A stretch of DNA of 64,000 bases from Burkholderiales bacterium (GTDB lineage: Bacteria; Pseudomonadota; Gammaproteobacteria; Burkholderiales; Burkholderiaceae_C): NCBI GenBank assembly GCA_017302655.1, contig JAFLDE010000003.1:34344-98343 (forward strand). Reading direction: 5' to 3'. The notes under the pieces were generated by a model, which saw nothing but the letters and a program-made list of their open reading frames with translations, was not told the origin of the DNA and did no database searches. The translations under genes and the position numbers were made by a program. This document shows, one piece after another, positions 46,923 through 56,238 of this stretch (positions are counted from its first letter, which is position 1; each line of letters starts with the position of its first letter).

Positions 46923-47795
46923 TCAAGTCCCCTTGATGACATCGCGCACCAAGCGCTCGCCCATGCGCAGGCGCTGACCGCTCTGTACGCAGGGCTCGAA
47001 ACCAGGCGGCAGCAGCAGCACCAGGGTTGAACCATGCTCGAACCAACCCAATTCCTGGCCGCGGCGCACCTGCACGTCGCAAGGCAGTTCGGTGGCACCG
47101 CGGCGGCGCGGGTAGGGCTCGCTGCCCAGGAAGTGGAAACGGATGCTGGCCACCAGGATGGCCGCGACCGGCACGATGAAGAAGGGCCGACCATCGGGCA
47201 AGCGCAGGCGGATCGGCGCGCGCTCATTGCGGCAGAACAGGCGCTCCACGCGGGCCAGCGCGATCGGATTCACGTTCCAGGTGTCGCCACTGAGATAGCG
47301 CACATGCTCGATGCGGGCGTCCAGCGGCGCGTGGAAGCGGTGGTACATCGCCGAGCTCAGGCGCAGTGTGAGAAAGCTGCCGCCTTCCATAAGGGCCGCG
47401 TCCTGCGCGCTGCCCAGCAACTCGGCCGTTCGGTAGGGCATGCCCTTGGCCTGCAGCACGCTGCCCGCCTCGATGCGCCCCATGGCCCCGACGATGCAGT
47501 CCACCGGACTGGCCAGGACGGCCGGATCGGCGTCGATGGTCCGGGCGCCGGGCTTGAGCTCTCTCACGAAGCAGTCATGCAGGCTGTCGAAACGCTGCTG
47601 CTTGGCGTCGCTCAGATCCAGTTCGGTGAACTGGCGCCAGACCCAGATCGAGGCGCGCGTCAGCCAGGGCGAGCGCAGCTTGGAGTACCAACCGATGAGC
47701 TGGGTCAGCCAGCGCCGCGGCACGCGATTGGTGAGCAGGAAATTGAGGTCTTCGTTCAGCAGGAGCTTGTCGCGCCAACGGGCTTCAGGGTTCAT
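46923..47795 (-). CDS. psd: Phosphatidylserine decarboxylase
   Basis: Makes phosphatidylethanolamine at the inner membrane; a self-cleaving pyruvoyl enzyme. The 290-residue proenzyme shows SPVDCIVGAMG, MYHRFHAPLDARI, LFCRNERAPI and, near the C-terminus, FEHGSTLVLLL, where cleavage is expected before the serine of GST. The start at 47795 is the first ATG in the conserved region. It is divergent from the aminotransferase gene by 58 bp. Confidence 0.94.
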   Translation of the reverse strand: MNPEARWRDKLLLNEDLNFLLTNRVPRRWLTQLIGWYSKLRSPWLTRASIWVWRQFTELDLSDAKQQRFDSLHDCFVRELKPGARTIDADPAVLASPVDCIVGAMGRIEAGSVLQAKGMPYRTAELLGSAQDAALMEGGSFLTLRLSSAMYHRFHAPLDARIEHVRYLSGDTWNVNPIALARVERLFCRNERAPIRLRLPDGRPFFIVPVAAILVASIRFHFLGSEPYPRRRGATELPCDVQVRRGQELGWFEHGSTLVLLLPPGFEPCVQSGQRLRMGERLVRDVIKGT

Positions 47796-47853
47796 GACGG
47801 TGTCAAGACAGAGGGCTACACCCTCGTTTGTGTTCGATGCCCATGAAATCTCG

Positions 47854-49512
47854 ATGACGACCGAACTTCTGGCCCTGGGCGGTGCCGCCGCTGGGGTTGC
47901 CACCGCAGCGGCCCTCCTCGTGCCCCGCGCCTGGCGGCGCGCGCAGCTTTCGATGGCCAAGCAACCCGGGCTGGCCGGCCATTCGCGCATGGCGCTGCGG
48001 CTGGCGCGCTGGCTGCCGGGCTACGACCACGGCGAATCCCATTTCTTCGGCGCCGACGACGCGCCGGAGGCGGTTCAGCAGCGCCGGCGTGCGGGCCTGC
48101 GCCGGCTGGCAGCCGGCTTCGCGAACCGGCACCCGAAAACGCTGGAGCTGACCCAGGCGGCCCGCGAGTTGGTCAGCGACCTGCAGTTCACCGGCCGCTA
48201 CCGCGTGCCCTTCCCATTCAGCCGCTACCTGCGCGAGCAGTTCGGCGTGGGTGCCTTTCTGGAAATGGCCGAAGGCAACCAGGTGCGAGACCTTGACGGC
48301 CAGCGCTACCTCGACCTCACCGGCAGCTACGGTGTCAACGTCTTCGGCCATGCCTTCTACCAGCGCAGCATGGCCGAGGGCGCCCGCCGCGCCTTGCCCT
48401 TGGGCGTGGTGCTGGGCAGCTACCACCCGGCCGTGCTCGACGTGGCCCGCCGCCTGACCCGGCTGAGCGGCCAGGACGAAGTCAGCTTTCACATGTCCGG
48501 CACCGAGGCCGTGATGCAAGCGGTCCGCCTGGCCCGCTACCACACGGGGCGGCGCCAGATCGTGCGCTTCTGCGGCGCGTACCACGGCTGGTGGGGCGAG
48601 GTGCAGCCCGGCCCCGGCAACCCGCTGCCGGCCGAACACACCTTCACCCTGCGCGACATGGACGCACGCTCCCTGCGCGTGCTGCGCACCCGCCGCGACA
48701 TCGCCTGCGTGCTCATCAACCCGCTGCAGGCCCTGCATCCGAACCGGCCCGCACCCGGCGACAGCGCGCTGCTCGGGTCGCGCCCAATCGCACCGGTGGA
48801 CCTGGAGGCTTATGGGCGCTGGCTCAGGCAGCTGCGCGAGGTGTGCAGCGAGCGCGGCATCGCGCTCATCTTCGACGAGGTCTTCGTCGGTTTCCGCCTC
48901 GCGCCGGGCGGCGCGCAGCAGCTGTTCGGCGTGCAAGCCGACCTCGTCACCTACGGCAAGACCCTGGGCGGCGGCCTGCCCGTGGGCGTGGTGTGCGGCA
49001 AGGCGACCTGGATGCGCCGCTTCCGTGACGACAAGCCGGCTGACATCTGCTTCGCCCGCGGCACCTTCAACGCCCACCCGCAGGTGATCTGCGCCATGCA
49101 GGTGTTTCTGGAAGCCTTGGACAGCCCGGCCATCCAAGACCTATACGCCGGCCAGGCCCAGCGCTGGGACGCGCGCGTGGCGCGCTTCAATGCCGCGCTG
49201 CAGGAGGCCGGCCACCCGGTGCAGGTGCGCCATCTGCAGTCCATCTGGACCCTGGCCTTCCCGACACCGGGCCGCTACCACTGGATGCTGCAGTTCTACT
49301 TGCGCGAGCAAGGCCTGCTGCTGTCATGGGTGGGATCAGGTCGAATCGTCTTCAGCCTGGACTTCAGCGAAGCCGACATGGACGAGGTGCTGCGCCGCTT
49401 CCTGGCCGCCTGCGCGCAGATGCGCGCCGACGGCTGGTGGGACGGCGCACCGAGCAGCAAGCAGCTCAAGCGCCAGCTGCTGCTGGAGACCTGGCGCGCC
49501 TGGAGGGCATGA
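47854..49512 (+). CDS. Class III aminotransferase with N-terminal hydrophobic segment
   Basis: A PLP-dependent fold-type I enzyme of 552 residues, resembling glutamate-1-semialdehyde aminomutases. Visible are the PLP site IFDEVFVGFRL, the lysine in VTYGKTLGGGLPVG and GTEAVMQAVRLAR. It is unusual in carrying an N-terminal hydrophobic segment (LLALGGAAAGVATAAALLVP) and a further 100 residues before the catalytic domain, which could anchor it at the membrane. The substrate is unknown; the neighbours suggest a lipid-linked amine. The true hemL is normally about 430 residues and soluble, so I do not assign that name. Confidence 0.82.
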   Translation: MTTELLALGGAAAGVATAAALLVPRAWRRAQLSMAKQPGLAGHSRMALRLARWLPGYDHGESHFFGADDAPEAVQQRRRAGLRRLAAGFANRHPKTLELTQAARELVSDLQFTGRYRVPFPFSRYLREQFGVGAFLEMAEGNQVRDLDGQRYLDLTGSYGVNVFGHAFYQRSMAEGARRALPLGVVLGSYHPAVLDVARRLTRLSGQDEVSFHMSGTEAVMQAVRLARYHTGRRQIVRFCGAYHGWWGEVQPGPGNPLPAEHTFTLRDMDARSLRVLRTRRDIACVLINPLQALHPNRPAPGDSALLGSRPIAPVDLEAYGRWLRQLREVCSERGIALIFDEVFVGFRLAPGGAQQLFGVQADLVTYGKTLGGGLPVGVVCGKATWMRRFRDDKPADICFARGTFNAHPQVICAMQVFLEALDSPAIQDLYAGQAQRWDARVARFNAALQEAGHPVQVRHLQSIWTLAFPTPGRYHWMLQFYLREQGLLLSWVGSGRIVFSLDFSEADMDEVLRRFLAACAQMRADGWWDGAPSSKQLKRQLLLETWRAWRA

Positions 49513-49663
49513 CCCACCCCCTACCGGCTTCGCCGGCCCCTCAAGGGGGCCGAGAGTGGACTTGGACAGTCCTGGGGACTGTCCAAGCCTCACGAGGGCC
49601 AAGGGCTCTGCACCTTGGCGCCGCCAGTGGCCCGGCAAAGCCGGTTCCACGGCGGCCGCTTGA
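49513..49663. repeat. Intergenic palindromes between convergent genes
   Basis: Contains a GC-rich palindrome (CCGGCTTCGCCGG and CCCCTCAAGGGGG near 49520-49550), of a kind repeated in intergenic spaces of this bacterial group, followed by a perfect 12-bp inverted repeat (49561-49572 and 49576-49587, CTTGGACAGTCC) with a three-base loop. No T-run follows, so it may be a bidirectional terminator or a REP-like element. Nothing else is seen. Confidence 0.65.
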
Positions 49664-50275
49664 TCAGTGCCGGTGCTGCGCGTGCTGCAAGTCGATCAGC
49701 TCGCCCTTGAGCAAGGCCAGCGGGGCACGCCAGTAAAGCAGCACGTCATGGAAGGGGTCGGTGATGATCTTCGTCGCCCATACGAGGCCGGTGCTCACGT
49801 CGTACAGATGGAAGAGGTGCAGGGTGCGCATCAGCAGCCCGGTCACGCCCAGGGCCAGCCAGGCCAGGCCCACGTCGTTCCAATAGCCGCGCAGATCGGT
49901 GGCCGGCTCGATGAGACCGAACACCGAGGGCTGCAGCCACAGCAGCACCGGGATGGCCGCCCAGGCGGCCATCAGCACCACCTTGCGGCGCAGGTTGTAG
50001 CCCACCTTGATCGCTTCCTTGTGCTCATGCGTGGCCTGGTTCACGTGGTCGTAACCCTTGGGCTCGAACAAGAAGTGGCCGGCCTGGCGCGAGGTCATCG
50101 AAACCCCCCAGGCCAGCAGCGCGGCCAATGCAGGATCGACAAACAGCAGGCCGTAGGCGCACAGGAAGCTCAGCGCGCTGAGCAGGTGCAGGCTCTGGTT
50201 GATGCGACTGTGGTGGTAGTAGCGGTGGTCGTCCCAGCGCTGCGTACGAAGTTGGTCCAGGAAGCTGGCGCTCAT
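49664..50275 (-). CDS. Membrane protein, Mpo1/DUF962-like
   Basis: The 203-residue protein has several hydrophobic segments and a conserved histidine pattern (YYHHSRINQSLHLLSALSF, then GHFLFE, THEHKE), as in DUF962/Mpo1-like dioxygenases that oxidise 2-hydroxy fatty acids. The resemblance is modest. I set the start at 50275 because GGAG lies 8 bases upstream. It is divergent from the glycosyltransferase gene. Confidence 0.5.
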   Translation of the reverse strand: MSASFLDQLRTQRWDDHRYYHHSRINQSLHLLSALSFLCAYGLLFVDPALAALLAWGVSMTSRQAGHFLFEPKGYDHVNQATHEHKEAIKVGYNLRRKVVLMAAWAAIPVLLWLQPSVFGLIEPATDLRGYWNDVGLAWLALGVTGLLMRTLHLFHLYDVSTGLVWATKIITDPFHDVLLYWRAPLALLKGELIDLQHAQHRH

Positions 50276-50395
50276 CGAGCGGTCTCCGAGTGGTTGCGGA
50301 GCGCGCATCGTGCGCAGGGCCGATGAATCGCTCATGACCGTTTCGTGTCCGGACTGTCATCAGCCTGTTGCACGAGCGCACGAAGCTGCCGGCTC

Positions 50396-51628
50396 ATGCA
50401 CAGCATCTCACCCCGACCGGACCGCCTCGACTTCGAATGTGAGGCATCGCTGCACCGCTGGTTGCGCGTCGCCGTGGTCACCGAGACCTACCCACCCGAG
50501 ATCAACGGCGTGGCCGGCAGCATCGCGCGCGTCGTGGACGGCCTGCGTGCGCGCGGCCACGAGCTGCAGCTCATCCGCCCGCGCCAGCACCGCGGCGACT
50601 TGGCCACCGTCGAGGCGGGCTTCGCCGAGATGCTGTTGCGCGGCCTGCCCATCCCCCGCTACCCCGAGCTGAAGATGGGCCTGCCGGCCAAGCGCGCGCT
50701 CTTGCGCCGCTGGAGCTACGAGCGGCCCGACGTGGTGCACCTGGCCACCGAAGGCCCACTGGGCTGGAGCGCGCTGCAGGCGGCACGCAAGCTGCACCTG
50801 CCGGTGGTCAGCGAGTTCCGCACCAACTTCCACGCCTACAGCCAGCACTACGGCGTGGGCTGGCTGCGCTCGCCCCTGCTGGCCTACCTGCGCAAGTTTC
50901 ACAACCAGTGCGACGCCACCCTCACCCCTTCGCCCGACCTGCGCGAGGAACTCAGCCGCCAGCGCTTTGAGCGCCTGCACGTGGTCGGCCGCGGCGTGGA
51001 CACGCAGCGCTTCCGCCCTGAGCGACGCAGCGCGCTGCTTCGCGCGCAGTGGGGGCTGAAGGAGTCCGATACCGCGCTGCTCTGCGTCGGCCGTCTCGCA
51101 CCCGAGAAGAACCTGCTGCTGCTCATCGACGCCTACGAGCGCTTGCGCCGCGAGCAGCCCTGCAGCCGCCTCGTGCTGGTGGGCGACGGCCCAATGCGCG
51201 ACGCCCTGCAGGCGCGCTGCCCGGACGCCGTCTTCGCCGGCATGCAGCGCGGCGAGGAACTGGCCGCGCATTACGCCAGCGCCGACCTGTTCGCCTTCCC
51301 CAGCCTTACCGAGACCTTCGGCAACGTGGTGCTGGAGGCCATGGCCAGCGGCCTGCCGGTGGTCGCCTTCGATTACGCGGCTGCCGCCCAGTTGCTGGCC
51401 GACCGCCAGGCCGGCGCGCTGGCCCCCTTGGGTGACCCTGAAGCCTTCTGCCGCACTGTCGTTGAGCTGGGTCGCCTGCCCCTGGCGCTGCGCGCGCTCG
51501 GCCGCCAGGCCCTGCAGGTGGCGCAGGGTCAGAGCTGGGCGCGCATCGTGCAGCAACTGGAAACGCACTACCGCGCCGCCATGGCCAGCCGGCAGGGAGC
51601 ACCGGTGGCGCTGCCCTTGCCTGCCTGA
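50396..51628 (+). CDS. GT4-family glycosyltransferase (lipid-glycan type)
   Basis: A 410-residue family 4 transferase with the N-terminal ETYPPEINGVAGSIARVV, VHLATEGPLGWSA, RTNFHAYSQHYG, the nucleotide-binding CVGRLAPEKNL and EAMASGLPVV near residue 320. It resembles enzymes that add sugars to diacylglycerol or inositol lipids (MgtA/PimB/SqdX type), a good match to phosphate-limitation lipid remodelling. It lies next to the pho genes and has a Pho-box-like site just downstream. Confidence 0.86.
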   Translation: MHSISPRPDRLDFECEASLHRWLRVAVVTETYPPEINGVAGSIARVVDGLRARGHELQLIRPRQHRGDLATVEAGFAEMLLRGLPIPRYPELKMGLPAKRALLRRWSYERPDVVHLATEGPLGWSALQAARKLHLPVVSEFRTNFHAYSQHYGVGWLRSPLLAYLRKFHNQCDATLTPSPDLREELSRQRFERLHVVGRGVDTQRFRPERRSALLRAQWGLKESDTALLCVGRLAPEKNLLLLIDAYERLRREQPCSRLVLVGDGPMRDALQARCPDAVFAGMQRGEELAAHYASADLFAFPSLTETFGNVVLEAMASGLPVVAFDYAAAAQLLADRQAGALAPLGDPEAFCRTVVELGRLPLALRALGRQALQVAQGQSWARIVQQLETHYRAAMASRQGAPVALPLPA

Positions 51629-51648
51629 GCCGTCACCAAGCCGTCACT
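51629..51648 (+). promoter_or_regulatory. Putative Pho box 1
   Basis: Two CCGTCAC half-sites spaced 11 bp apart (start to start), the PhoB-binding periodicity, lie 14 bp before the OmpR-like gene. They deviate from the consensus CTGTCAT. Confidence 0.45.
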
Positions 51649-51661
51649 CAAGCTTGCCAGC

Positions 51662-52297
51662 ATGCCGGCCATGGCCGAACCCACAGCGCCCCAGACCCTG
51701 ATCGTCGTCGGCCCGGAGCATCCGGGCATGGCGACCCTTCGCGAGCGCCTGCGCGAGCGCGGCGCGCTGCTGGCGCACACCGACTGCCTGCCGCAGGCCC
51801 AGCGCTGGCTGGCCACCCTCTCGCCGGACCTCATCATCAGCACGCGGGCCCTGCGCCCCGCGCCTCCCTGCCCCCAGTTGGCTTGGGACGGCCGGCCGGC
51901 CTCGCTCGAAGGCCTGATGGCCCACCTGTTTCCCCCGCCGCCGCCGCCCGAGTTGGGACTCGGCTTGGATATCGACGCAAACAGCGGCCGCGTGGCTCTG
52001 ACCGCCCGACCGGAAGAGGCCATCTTGCTGCCCAGCACCGAACTGCGACTGCTCTTGTGTCTGCTCAAGCACAGGGGCCGGGCCGTGTCCCGGCGCGAGC
52101 TGATCCAAGAGGCCTGGCCCGCTGGCGAGCAGCCGAAGCCGCGCAGCGTGGATCAGGTGGTGCACCGGCTGCGCGAACTGCTGGCGCCGTTGGGCCTGGC
52201 AGAGCGCGTGCGCTCGCTGCGCGGCCTGGGTTACCGCCTGGACCTGGAGCCCTTGGAAGACCCCGCACCCGGCTTGCCTCTTGCCAAACCCTCATGA
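51662..52297 (+). CDS. OmpR/PhoB-type regulator with degenerate receiver domain
   Basis: The 211-residue protein has an N-terminal receiver-like region (IVVGPEHPGMATLRERLRERGALL, then DLIISTRALR) that lacks a clear phosphoacceptor aspartate and the acidic pocket, followed by a winged helix (about 120-195: LLPSTELRLLLCLLKHRGRAVSRRELIQEAW and VVHRLRELL, RGLGYRLD). It probably binds DNA independently of phosphorylation. An in-frame ATG at 51671 is an alternative start. It is oriented into the pst operon. Confidence 0.75.
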   Translation: MPAMAEPTAPQTLIVVGPEHPGMATLRERLRERGALLAHTDCLPQAQRWLATLSPDLIISTRALRPAPPCPQLAWDGRPASLEGLMAHLFPPPPPPELGLGLDIDANSGRVALTARPEEAILLPSTELRLLLCLLKHRGRAVSRRELIQEAWPAGEQPKPRSVDQVVHRLRELLAPLGLAERVRSLRGLGYRLDLEPLEDPAPGLPLAKPS

Positions 52298-52305
52298 AAG
52301 CAGGT

Positions 52306-52338
52306 CAGATGACGAGCGTGTCACACGACCGTCATCTG
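52306..52338 (+). promoter_or_regulatory. Putative Pho box 2 and 9-bp inverted repeat upstream of pstS
   Basis: TGTCA (52319-52323) and CGTCA (52330-52334) have an 11-bp period as in a Pho box. They overlap a perfect 9-bp inverted repeat (CAGATGACG at 52306-52314, CGTCATCTG at 52330-52338). This is the natural promoter position of pstS. Confidence 0.55.
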
Positions 52339-52395
52339 GCCTTCCTACAGTGCCGGCACCGACCGGATCCCACCCCTCCTGCTGGAGACATCCTG

Positions 52396-53382
52396 ATGAA
52401 GACCCTGATCGCCAAGACCCTCGCCCTCTCCTTCGCCTTTGCCGGCCTGGCCGCGCAAGCCCAGGTGGTGAAGATTGACGGCTCCTCGACCGTGTTCCCG
52501 ATCACCGAAGGCGTGGCCGAGGACTTCCAGAAAGCCAAGAAGGGCGCCGTGAAGGTCACCGTCGGCATCTCCGGCACGGGTGGCGGCTTCAAGAAGTTCT
52601 GCCGCGGCGAGACCGACATCAGCAACGCCTCGCGTCCCATCCTGGCCAAGGAAATGGCCGACTGCAAGGCCGCCGGCATCGAGTACTACGAACTGCCGGT
52701 GGCCTTTGACGCGCTGACCGTGGTCATCAACCCGCGCAACAGCTTCCTCAAGCAGATGACCGTCGCGGAACTGAAGGCCATCTACGAGCCGGCCGCCCAG
52801 GGCAAGATCACCCGCTGGAACCAGGTCAACCCGGCGTGGCCCGATGCCCCGATCAAGCTCTTCGGCGCTGGCGCCGACAGCGGCACCTTCGACTACTTCA
52901 CCGAGGCCATCGTCGGTAAGGCCAAGAGCAGCCGTGGTGACTTCACTGCTTCGGAAGACGACAACGTGCTGGTTCAGGGCATCAGCTCGGACGTGAACGC
53001 CATCGGCTACTTCGGCTACGCCTACTACGCCGAGAACCAGAACAAGCTCAAGGCCCTGCCCATCGTCAACCCCAAGGGCCAGGCTGTCGCCCCGAGCGAA
53101 GCCAGCGTGCTGGCCGGCACCTACGAGCCGCTGAGCCGCCCGATCATGATCTACGTGAATGCCAAGTCGATGGCCAAGCCGGAGGTCAAGGAGTTTGTCG
53201 AATACATGATGAAGAACGCCGCCAAGATCGCCAAGGAAGTGAAGTACGTGCCGCTGCCGGCCAAGGCCTATAGCTTGGCGCTGGAGCATGTGGCCAAGGG
53301 CAAGAAGGGCACCGTGTTCGGTGGCAAGAACGAGGTCGGCCTGACCATCGACGAGCTGCTGTCGCGCGAAGCCGCACTGTGA
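52396..53382 (+). CDS. pstS: Phosphate ABC transporter substrate-binding protein PstS
   Basis: Periplasmic phosphate receptor of 328 residues. A signal peptide ([20 protein letters not shown]) precedes the mature protein with [32 protein letters not shown] and [10 protein letters not shown], the phosphate-binding loops. It belongs to the PstS-2/SphX type rather than the E. coli type. It is followed by a strong hairpin, so it can be expressed in excess over the permease genes. Confidence 0.94.
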   Translation: MKTLIAKTLALSFAFAGLAAQAQVVKIDGSSTVFPITEGVAEDFQKAKKGAVKVTVGISGTGGGFKKFCRGETDISNASRPILAKEMADCKAAGIEYYELPVAFDALTVVINPRNSFLKQMTVAELKAIYEPAAQGKITRWNQVNPAWPDAPIKLFGAGADSGTFDYFTEAIVGKAKSSRGDFTASEDDNVLVQGISSDVNAIGYFGYAYYAENQNKLKALPIVNPKGQAVAPSEASVLAGTYEPLSRPIMIYVNAKSMAKPEVKEFVEYMMKNAAKIAKEVKYVPLPAKAYSLALEHVAKGKKGTVFGGKNEVGLTIDELLSREAAL

Positions 53383-53426
53383 TGGCCCAGTGGCCTGTCA
53401 AAAGGCCGCGATGAAACTAAAGTGAC

Positions 53427-53465
53427 AGCCGGCCCGACGCGAGTCTCGCTCGGGCCGGCTTCTTG
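53427..53465 (+). terminator. Hairpin between pstS and pstC
   Basis: A long near-perfect stem (AGCCGGCCCGA / TCGGGCCGGCT with an inner GCGAG/CTCGC) followed by TTCTT. It probably attenuates transcription after pstS, giving more receptor than permease. Confidence 0.75.
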
Positions 53466-53510
53466 ACTGGCGATCTCCCCTTCGGGCGAACGCAATTCTC
53501 GGAAAACACC

Positions 53511-54467
53511 ATGGCCCTCGCCCCCGCCGAAGCGGCTGCCAACGGCAGCTCCGCCCAAGCCAAGCTCGCAGAGTTCGCCGCGCTCAAGAAGGCGCGCCAG
53601 CGCCGCGAGTCGCTCATCGAAGCCGTGCTGCTGGCCGCAGCCAGCGTGTCGGTGTTCACGACGCTGGGCATCGTCTACATCCTGGTGCGCGAGTCGATCA
53701 GCTTCTTCGCCAACGTGCCGGTCTGGGACTTCCTGACGGACACGCAATGGACGCCGCTCTTCGATGATGCTCACTTTGGCATCTGGGTGCTGATGTCCGG
53801 CACCATCACCAGCTCGGTGGTGGCGCTGCTGGTGGCCATTCCGCTGGGCACCGTCATCGCCATCTACCTCAGCGAGTTCGCCGGCCACAGGACGCGCGAG
53901 ACGCTCAAACCACTGCTGGAGTTGCTCTCCGGCGTGCCGACCATCATTTACGGCTTCTTCGCACTGCTGGTGGTGACGCCGCTGCTGCAGAAGATCTTCC
54001 CTGAGCTGCCCGGCTTCAACGTGCTTTCGGCCGGCCTGGTGATGGGTGTGATGATCATTCCCTACGTGGCCTCCTTGAGCGAGGACGCCATGCGTGCAGT
54101 GCCCATGAGCCTGCGCGAGGGCGCCTACGCGATGGGCAGCACGCGCTTCCAGACCGCCGTGAAGGTGGTCGTGCCGGCCGCGCTCTCGGGCATTGCCGCC
54201 GCCTACATCCTGGGCATAAGCCGCGCGGTCGGCGAGACCATGATCCTGGCCGTCGCCGCCGGCATGCAGCCGAATCTGACCTTCAACCCGATGGAGTCGG
54301 CCGCCACCATCACCAGCTTCATCGTGCAGGTGGCACTTGGCGACCTGCCGCACGGCTCGGTCGGCTACCAGACCATCTTTGCCGCCGGCCTGTCGCTGAT
54401 GCTGCTGACCCTGGTCTTCAACATGGCGGGCTTCTACCTGCGCAACAAGTTCCGCGAGGCCTACTGA
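53511..54467 (+). CDS. pstC: Phosphate ABC transporter permease PstC
   Basis: Inner-membrane permease of 318 residues with about six membrane spans. The N-terminal cytoplasmic part (AEFAALKKARQRRE) precedes the first span; GVPTIIYGFFAL and the EAA-type loop LREGAYAMGSTRF are visible. It overlaps pstA (TGATG). Confidence 0.96.
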   Translation: MALAPAEAAANGSSAQAKLAEFAALKKARQRRESLIEAVLLAAASVSVFTTLGIVYILVRESISFFANVPVWDFLTDTQWTPLFDDAHFGIWVLMSGTITSSVVALLVAIPLGTVIAIYLSEFAGHRTRETLKPLLELLSGVPTIIYGFFALLVVTPLLQKIFPELPGFNVLSAGLVMGVMIIPYVASLSEDAMRAVPMSLREGAYAMGSTRFQTAVKVVVPAALSGIAAAYILGISRAVGETMILAVAAGMQPNLTFNPMESAATITSFIVQVALGDLPHGSVGYQTIFAAGLSLMLLTLVFNMAGFYLRNKFREAY

Positions 54468-55402
54468 TGCCCAGCGAAAAGACCCAAAAGATTCGCGCCA
54501 TCATCAAGAAGGCGCGCCGCTTCGACCTCATCGTCGCGCTGCTCGGCCTCATGGCCATGTCGATCGCCATCCTGACGCTCGCGGCGCTCTTCATCGACAT
54601 GGCGGTGACCGGCATCCCGCGCCTGACGCCCGAGTTCTTCACCAACTTCCCCTCGCGCCGTCCGGCCGAGGCCGGCATCCTGTCCAGCTGGGTGGGTTCG
54701 CTCTTGGTGATGACGGTGACCGCGCTGTGCGCCGTGCCGCTGGGCATCTCCGGCGCCATCTACCTCGAGGAGTACGCGCGCAAGAACTGGTTCACCTCGG
54801 TGATCGAGATCAACATCACCAACCTCGCCGGCGTGCCGTCGATCATCTACGGCCTGCTGGCCCTGGGCTTGTTCGTCTACACCTTCGGCCTGGGCCAGTC
54901 CATCCTGACCGCCGGCCTGACCTTGGGCCTCCTGATCCTGCCCATCGTCATCACCGCCACGCGCGAGGCGCTGCGCTCCATCCCGCAGCACATCCGCGAG
55001 GCGGCCTACGGTTGCGGAGCCTCGCAGTGGCAGGTGGTTCAGCACCACCTGCTGAAGTACTCGATGCCCGGCATCCTGACCGGCGTGATCATCGGCATGA
55101 GCCGCGCGATCGGCGAGACCGCGCCCATCATCACCATCGGTGCCCTGACTTTCATCGCCTTCCTGCCCCCGGCGCCTGGGCAGCCGAACATCGAGACCGG
55201 CGAAACCGCCGGCCTGTTCGACTGGTTGTTCAGTCCCTTCACGGTGATGCCGATCCAGATCTTCAACTGGACCAGCCGTCCCGACCCGCGCTTCCATGAG
55301 AACGCCGCCGCCGCCGCCTTCGTGCTGGTGCTGATGACGCTCAGCATGAACGCCATCGCCATCTGGCTGCGCTATCGCCTGCGCAAGAACATCAAGTGGT
55401 AA
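54467..55402 (+). CDS. pstA: Phosphate ABC transporter permease PstA
   Basis: Second permease subunit, 311 residues, with about six membrane spans. Markers are GVPSIIYGLLALGLF, REAAYGCGASQWQVV (EAA loop) and GISMSRAIGETAPII-like GMSRAIGETAPII. The start overlaps the pstC stop. Confidence 0.97.
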   Translation: MPSEKTQKIRAIIKKARRFDLIVALLGLMAMSIAILTLAALFIDMAVTGIPRLTPEFFTNFPSRRPAEAGILSSWVGSLLVMTVTALCAVPLGISGAIYLEEYARKNWFTSVIEINITNLAGVPSIIYGLLALGLFVYTFGLGQSILTAGLTLGLLILPIVITATREALRSIPQHIREAAYGCGASQWQVVQHHLLKYSMPGILTGVIIGMSRAIGETAPIITIGALTFIAFLPPAPGQPNIETGETAGLFDWLFSPFTVMPIQIFNWTSRPDPRFHENAAAAAFVLVLMTLSMNAIAIWLRYRLRKNIKW

Positions 55403-55434
55403 GCCGCACACCCGATACCGACTGAGCCCACATC

Positions 55435-56229
55435 ATGCCCTCCACCCTCACCCTGCCGCAAAACCCGCCGTCGCTGAAGGCGGAGTCCAAGAACCTGGAC
55501 TTCTATTACGGCGACTTTAAGGCGCTCAAGGGCGTCACCATGCCGGTGTACGAGAACAAGGTCACCGCGCTGATCGGCCCCTCGGGCTGCGGCAAGAGCA
55601 CCTTCCTGCGCTGCTTCAACCGCATGCACGACCTCTACCCGGGCAACCGCTACGACGGCAGCATCCACCTGCATCCCGACGGCGTCGACCTGCTGCACAA
55701 GGACGTGGACCCCATCGAGGTGCGCATGCGCATCTCCATGGTCTTCCAGAAGCCCAACCCCTTCCCGAAGAGCATCTTCGAAAACGTGGCCTACGGTCTG
55801 AAGGTGCGTGGCGAGAACAATCGCACCGTGCTGGAAGACAAGGTGGAGCACGCCCTGAAGGGCGCGGCGCTGTGGAACGAGGTCAAGGACCGCCTGGACG
55901 AGCTGGCGGTGAACCTGTCCGGCGGTCAGCAGCAGCGCCTGTGCATCGCCCGCGGCCTGGCCACCGACCCTGAAATCATCCTCTTCGACGAACCCACCTC
56001 GGCGCTGGATCCCATCGCCACCGGCTCGATCGAGGAGTTGATCGGCGAGATCAAGCACAAGGTCACCATCCTCATCGTGACCCACAACATGCAGCAGGCG
56101 GCGCGCGTCTCCGACTACACCGCCTACATGTACCTGGGCGAGCTGATGGAGTACGGCGAGACCAACGACATCTTCATGAAGCCCAAGCGCAAGGAAACCG
56201 AGGACTACATCACCGGGAGATTTGGGTGA
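55435..56229 (+). CDS. pstB: Phosphate ABC transporter ATPase PstB
   Basis: The 264-residue ATPase has Walker [10 protein letters not shown] (48-56), [26 protein letters not shown] and DEPTSALDP. It is the conventional PstB. Two strong hairpins follow it before phoU. Confidence 0.98.
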   Translation: MPSTLTLPQNPPSLKAESKNLDFYYGDFKALKGVTMPVYENKVTALIGPSGCGKSTFLRCFNRMHDLYPGNRYDGSIHLHPDGVDLLHKDVDPIEVRMRISMVFQKPNPFPKSIFENVAYGLKVRGENNRTVLEDKVEHALKGAALWNEVKDRLDELAVNLSGGQQQRLCIARGLATDPEIILFDEPTSALDPIATGSIEELIGEIKHKVTILIVTHNMQQAARVSDYTAYMYLGELMEYGETNDIFMKPKRKETEDYITGRFG

Positions 56230-56238
56230 GATCGGAGC

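Noticed and set aside
47854-49512. Naming the aminotransferase hemL
   Set aside because: It is about 120 residues longer than HemL, has a hydrophobic N-terminus and lies in a lipid neighbourhood, so only the superfamily is supported.
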